Below, one piece after another: positions 14,550-17,072 of a stretch of DNA of 17,072 nt. This DNA is from DATKCT01 sp035513055 (lineage in GTDB: Bacteria > Verrucomicrobiota > Verrucomicrobiia > Verrucomicrobiales > DEV007). The position numbers and the translations under genes are program-made. The number at the start of each line of letters is the position of its first letter. The stretch's first letter is position 1. The stretch is from positions 1 through 17,072 of the forward strand of contig DATKCT010000009.1 in the NCBI GenBank assembly GCA_035513055.1, read 5' to 3'. The notes under the pieces are model-generated. The model did no database searches and was not told where the DNA came from. It worked only from the letters and a program-made list of their open reading frames with translations.

Positions 14550-15116
14550 ATGAGAAAGTCGGTACTATTCATGATTGCTTCAGGATTCGTAGGGATGATG
14601 GTTTTGTGCTCGTGCTCGGTTGGGAAGGTGATCGAAGTGCACCATAAGGCTGTGACGGAGGGATATCACAAGCTCCCGACGGCAAAGTCTCTAAACGAGA
14701 AATTTCCTGCATGGAGCTTTATAACACATTTTAACATCCCAACCCGTGGCAAGCAGGATGATGAAAAGACGTGGAATACACTCACATACGCGTACGGCCG
14801 GTATGAATTGCATTTTGTACAACAGGTTCAACTCGATAGAAGTGGTGTGAAAATCGCGAAGTCGCTGGATGAAGGACGTCTGTTGATTAAGGAGATCAAG
14901 ACGGTGCACGGCGATCGTTCTGCGCCGGGAACCCGATATGACGATCTGCAGGTTTGGGTCGAAGGAGAGAAACTCAAGAAGCTAGTTGATTCCGGCTGGG
15001 ATTTCTCAGTCATTGGATTGGCCCTTAATAAGAAGCCCATCGAGAATGTAGACTGGCTGAGGCTTTACAATAATAGGACTCATCCACTACAAGCTCGGAC
15101 CGAAGAGTTGCGTTGA
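14550..15116 (+). CDS. Putative lipoprotein downstream of the RHS fragment
   Basis: From ATG 14550 the protein is 188 residues; GGAAGG lies nine bases upstream, one of the better ribosome binding sites here. The N-terminus MRKSVLFMIASGFVGMMVLC followed by SCS is a lipoprotein signal, with lipobox LCSC and Cys22 as the likely lipidated residue. The rest is soluble and mixed: KFPAWSFITHFNIPTRGKQD, YAYGRYELHFVQQVQLDRSG and DWLRLYNNRTHP. No family is recognised. The gene is visibly less GC-rich than its neighbours, pointing to separate acquisition. It follows the RHS core in the position where effector or immunity genes usually sit, so an immunity role is conceivable but unproven. The RHS frame reads through into it without a stop, probably by chance deletion. 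Confidence 0.7.
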   Translation: MRKSVLFMIASGFVGMMVLCSCSVGKVIEVHHKAVTEGYHKLPTAKSLNEKFPAWSFITHFNIPTRGKQDDEKTWNTLTYAYGRYELHFVQQVQLDRSGVKIAKSLDEGRLLIKEIKTVHGDRSAPGTRYDDLQVWVEGEKLKKLVDSGWDFSVIGLALNKKPIENVDWLRLYNNRTHPLQARTEELR

Positions 15117-15290
15117 TTAACTCTGCCTCAAGCGCTTGATACCGCCCGGTCCGTTGGAAAAATTCGTTGCCCTTGTTGGGCAGTGAGCGGTGGAGTCAGA
15201 CAACAGCAAGGCCCCGGCTGCTTCGGCAAGAGTGCGTGAGGGTCCGGGCGGCTCCGGCTAGGGTTGGGTCCAGCCCCGAAGGACCAGCTC

Positions 15291-15706
15291 ATGCTCCGAT
15301 CCCAATTCTCCGCGACGGACCTCGACACCCTCCAGTGCCAGCTTGAGTGCTGGCGGCAGTCCCAGAGCGGCTACCGCCGCTTGCCCGGGGAAGCTTCGGC
15401 GGCGGGGGCGACCTGCTCCCTGGCCCGGCGGCTGGGGTCAGCCGCGTGGCCCGCACCCTGGGCCTTGATTACTACAAGCTCAAAGAGCGGACCGGCGCGC
15501 CACTGCCCCTCTCAGAGAATTCCCCGGGCGCGCCGGGATTCGTGGAACTTCAGTGGAGCAACTGGAGCGGCAGCGCGTTTCCCGCATCCAGTTCTGGGCG
15601 TGGGGAGTGCCGCGTGGAGTTCTGGGATCCGGGCGGGAAAAATGCTTACGTTCCAAAGAAAATTCTGGCGTTCCAGATTTTTGCCCCCTACTCTCTGGCC
15701 ACATGA
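15291..15706 (+). pseudogene. IS66 accessory protein (TnpA-like) with one-base frameshift
   Basis: ATG 15291 is preceded by AAGGA with good spacing. The frame reads SATDLDTLQCQLECWRQSQS, GYRRLPGEA and SLARRLG, then must shift to continue GVSRVARTLGLDYYKLKERT and CRVEFWDPGG before the TGA at 15704-15706. Adding one G to the GGGG at 15434-15437 gives a single 138-residue protein, so a one-base loss explains the break. The W-R-x-S ... RLP ... LARRLGVSRVARTLGLDYYKLK pattern is that of the small helper protein found in many IS66-type elements, probably a DNA-binding partner of the transposase. Its stop overlaps the next start as ATGA. Sequencing error or transcriptional slippage at the G-run would leave it functional. 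Confidence 0.7.
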
Positions 15707-16077
15707 GCGAGGTATTTCGCTACCGGGGCCGGAGCATCAGTGAAAGCGATGTGGAGTTCATCGCGACGCTGATAGGTGCCAACCCCGGCTGGAGCCGGCG
15801 GCGGCTTTCCGCGGAACTCTGCCGGGCCCGGAGGATATCCGGGGACTGGCAAGCCCTCTATGCGCACCCCGTCTATCTACTGGAGACCTTCATCGATCCG
15901 GCCCGTTTCCGCGGCGCTTGTTACCGGGCGGCCAATTGGCAGTGTCTGGGACTGACCACGGGGCGGGGTCACAACGCGCGCACAAGCCGGCACGATCAAC
16001 CCCGCAAAGAACTCTGGGTCTATGCGTTGTGTGCGGATTTTCGCCGCCAGCTCAACCCTGGGTTCCCTGGGCTATGA
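15703..16077 (+). pseudogene. DUF4338 (DruA-like) protein with internal deletion
   Basis: The ORF is 124 residues. It begins MSEVFRYRGRSISESDVEFI and GANPGWSRRRLSAELCRA, the N-terminal winged-helix-like part of DUF4338 proteins. Near residues 42-46 it jumps to DWQALYAHPVYLLETFIDPA, RFRGACYRAANWQCLGLTTG and KELWVYALCADFRRQL, the family's C-terminal end. Full-length relatives are about 300 residues, so roughly the middle half is missing while the frame is kept. DUF4338 includes DruA of the Druantia anti-phage system, but most members sit inside IS66-like mobile elements, as here, and probably serve the element. The gene starts within the stop of the accessory ORF (ATGA, 15703-15706) and ends within the start of the transposase (ATGA, 16074-16077). 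Confidence 0.75.
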
Positions 16078-17072
16078 AAGAGGGCGCCCGCAAAAAAGGC
16101 CATCGCCGTGGCTGCAAAGGGGATGCCCGCTTTGCCGCGCTGGTGCTCAGCGACGAGCAACGAAGCGCCCTTCTGGAGGCCATCGGTGGGAAGATCGCTG
16201 CGGAACATTTCGAGTTGATCGAGGCCATGACGCAAGCCTTCCCCGAATTGCTGCGCCTGCTTGAGCAAAAGGGAATGTCCATTGCCCGGCTGCGCCGCAT
16301 TGCCTTCGGGGCGCCCACGGAGAAAACCGCCACGCTTTGTCCCGAAATCGCTGCGGCAAAGGCCAACAAAGCTCCGGGCAAAGCCAAAACGAAGGGACAC
16401 GGCCGCCGTTCCGCCAGTTCCTATACCGGAGCCAAACGGGTGCCGGTGAGCCATCCCACGCTCAAAGCCGGCGATGCGTGTCTGGATTGTCAAAAGGGCA
16501 AACTGCGCACTCAACCTGATCGCGCCCCGGTTATCGTGGTGAAAGCGGCGCCTCCCATTCACGCCACTGTCTACGAAAAGGAAGTGCTGCGTTGTTCGCT
16601 GTGCGGCAAGACGTTTACCGCTCCCACGCCCAGAGAAGCCGGCCAGGAAAAATATGACCCCAGCGTGGGAGTGATGGTCGCTCTGTTGCGCTATGGCAAC
16701 GGCATGCCTTTCACGCGGCTCGAACATTTTCAGGAAAACCTGGGAGTTCCTCTTCCCTCCTCCATTCAATGGGAAGAGGCCAAGAAGGCCGCGCAGCCGC
16801 TGCGCCCAGTGTTCGACTACTTGAAGTGGAGCGCGGCGCAGGCTCCTGTTTTGTTCAATGACGACACCACGATGCGCATAGGCGATCTGCGCCGCAAGAT
16901 CCGGGCGGAAAAGGATCCTAAGCGCACCGGCATTTTTACTTCGAACATCGTGGCCAAAGTTGAGCATCATCACATCGCCTTGTTCTTCACCGGGCGCAAG
17001 CATGCCGGAGAGCGGCTCGATGAATTGTTGCGGCTGCGCAACACCGCACTGCCTCCCCCCATGCAGATGTGC
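16074..17072 (+). CDS. IS66 family transposase, partial at right edge
   Basis: The frame is open from ATG 16074 to the window end, 333 residues. In order it shows an N-terminal coiled or helical part with LEQKGMSIARLRRIAFGAPT (64-83, the typical 'FG-x-x-T-EK' region), a zinc finger made by CLDC (136-139) and CSLC (174-177), and the start of the DDE catalytic domain: VMVALLRYGNGMPFTRLEHF (200-219) and PVLFNDDTTMRIGD (258-271), where Asp263 or Asp264 should be the first catalytic aspartate. HHHIALFFTGRKHAGERLDE follows. The other acidic residues lie beyond the edge. The family moves DNA by cut-and-paste-like transposition. Its start overlaps the DUF4338 stop, suggesting coupled translation. Residues 68-152 recur in inverted orientation at 10691-10944. 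Confidence 0.88.
   Translation, partial: MKEGARKKGHRRGCKGDARFAALVLSDEQRSALLEAIGGKIAAEHFELIEAMTQAFPELLRLLEQKGMSIARLRRIAFGAPTEKTATLCPEIAAAKANKAPGKAKTKGHGRRSASSYTGAKRVPVSHPTLKAGDACLDCQKGKLRTQPDRAPVIVVKAAPPIHATVYEKEVLRCSLCGKTFTAPTPREAGQEKYDPSVGVMVALLRYGNGMPFTRLEHFQENLGVPLPSSIQWEEAKKAAQPLRPVFDYLKWSAAQAPVLFNDDTTMRIGDLRRKIRAEKDPKRTGIFTSNIVAKVEHHHIALFFTGRKHAGERLDELLRLRNTALPPPMQMC

Larger units (their letters stand above)
15117..17072 (+). mobile_element. IS66-type element with DUF4338 gene, runs off right edge
   Basis: The element carries three plus-strand ORFs: an IS66 accessory protein, a DUF4338/DruA-like protein and the IS66 transposase. Each junction is an ATGA overlap. The left end is not certain; TTAACTCTGCCTCAAG just after the lipoprotein stop loosely resembles GTTAACGCCGGAGCTTCAAG at the end of the other IS66 element, and about 174 non-coding bases separate it from the first ORF. 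The right end is outside the window. Confidence 0.7.

Noticed and set aside
15431..15442. GGGGTCAG inside the IS66 accessory ORF as another REP-like unit
   Set aside because: It lies in coding sequence for the conserved RLGVSRV segment and lacks the GAACTC arm and hairpin; chance match.
15703..16077. A Druantia anti-phage defence locus
   Set aside because: Only a shortened DUF4338 protein is present, with no DruB-E genes, and it is coupled to IS66 genes; a transposon role is far more likely.

Overview
The window is GC-rich bacterial DNA, most likely from the PVC superphylum (Verrucomicrobiota or Planctomycetota). The main indicator is a secreted DUF1549/DUF1553 protein next to a Tat-exported DUF1501 protein and a WD40 protein; such sets are strongly expanded in those phyla. 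Shine-Dalgarno sequences are weak or absent at most starts. No rRNA, tRNA or CRISPR array was seen. The phylum is inferred from gene content only.

Left part (1-10.1 kb), mostly intact. A partial REP-associated (RAYT/Y1) transposase runs off the left edge. A minus-strand block follows, read right to left: HupE/UreJ-like membrane protein (8894-7716), DUF1549/DUF1553 protein with a very long internal coiled coil (7405-4589), DUF1501 protein (4529-3234), WD40 protein (3192-2191), a second HupE/UreJ-like protein (2032-872) and a stand-alone acyl carrier protein (818-573). A promoter-like sequence (7475-7503) sits just before the DUF1549 gene, so the first HupE gene may be a separate unit. A fatty acid desaturase (9009-10103) is transcribed divergently.

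Right part (10.1-17.1 kb), a mosaic of mobile elements and gene fragments. In order: a small coding remnant; a rearranged IS66-transposase fragment fused to a family A DNA polymerase fragment; a short RAYT-derived element; a DUF433/DUF5615 toxin-antitoxin pair; an antitoxin-like gene tail; REP-like units; a second, nearly identical RAYT-derived element; a broken RHS core; a lower-GC putative lipoprotein; and a larger IS66-type element running off the right edge. That element has three ORFs (accessory protein, DUF4338/DruA-like protein, IS66 transposase) joined by two ATGA stop/start overlaps.

The most notable pattern is that three unrelated mobile-element protein families here (RAYT twice, DUF4338, IS66) each carry an internal deletion that joins a recognisable N-terminal part in frame to a recognisable C-terminal part. 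Three further one-base frame disruptions coincide with GGGG tracts. They may reflect gene decay, slippage or sequencing error and should be checked against reads before being called real.
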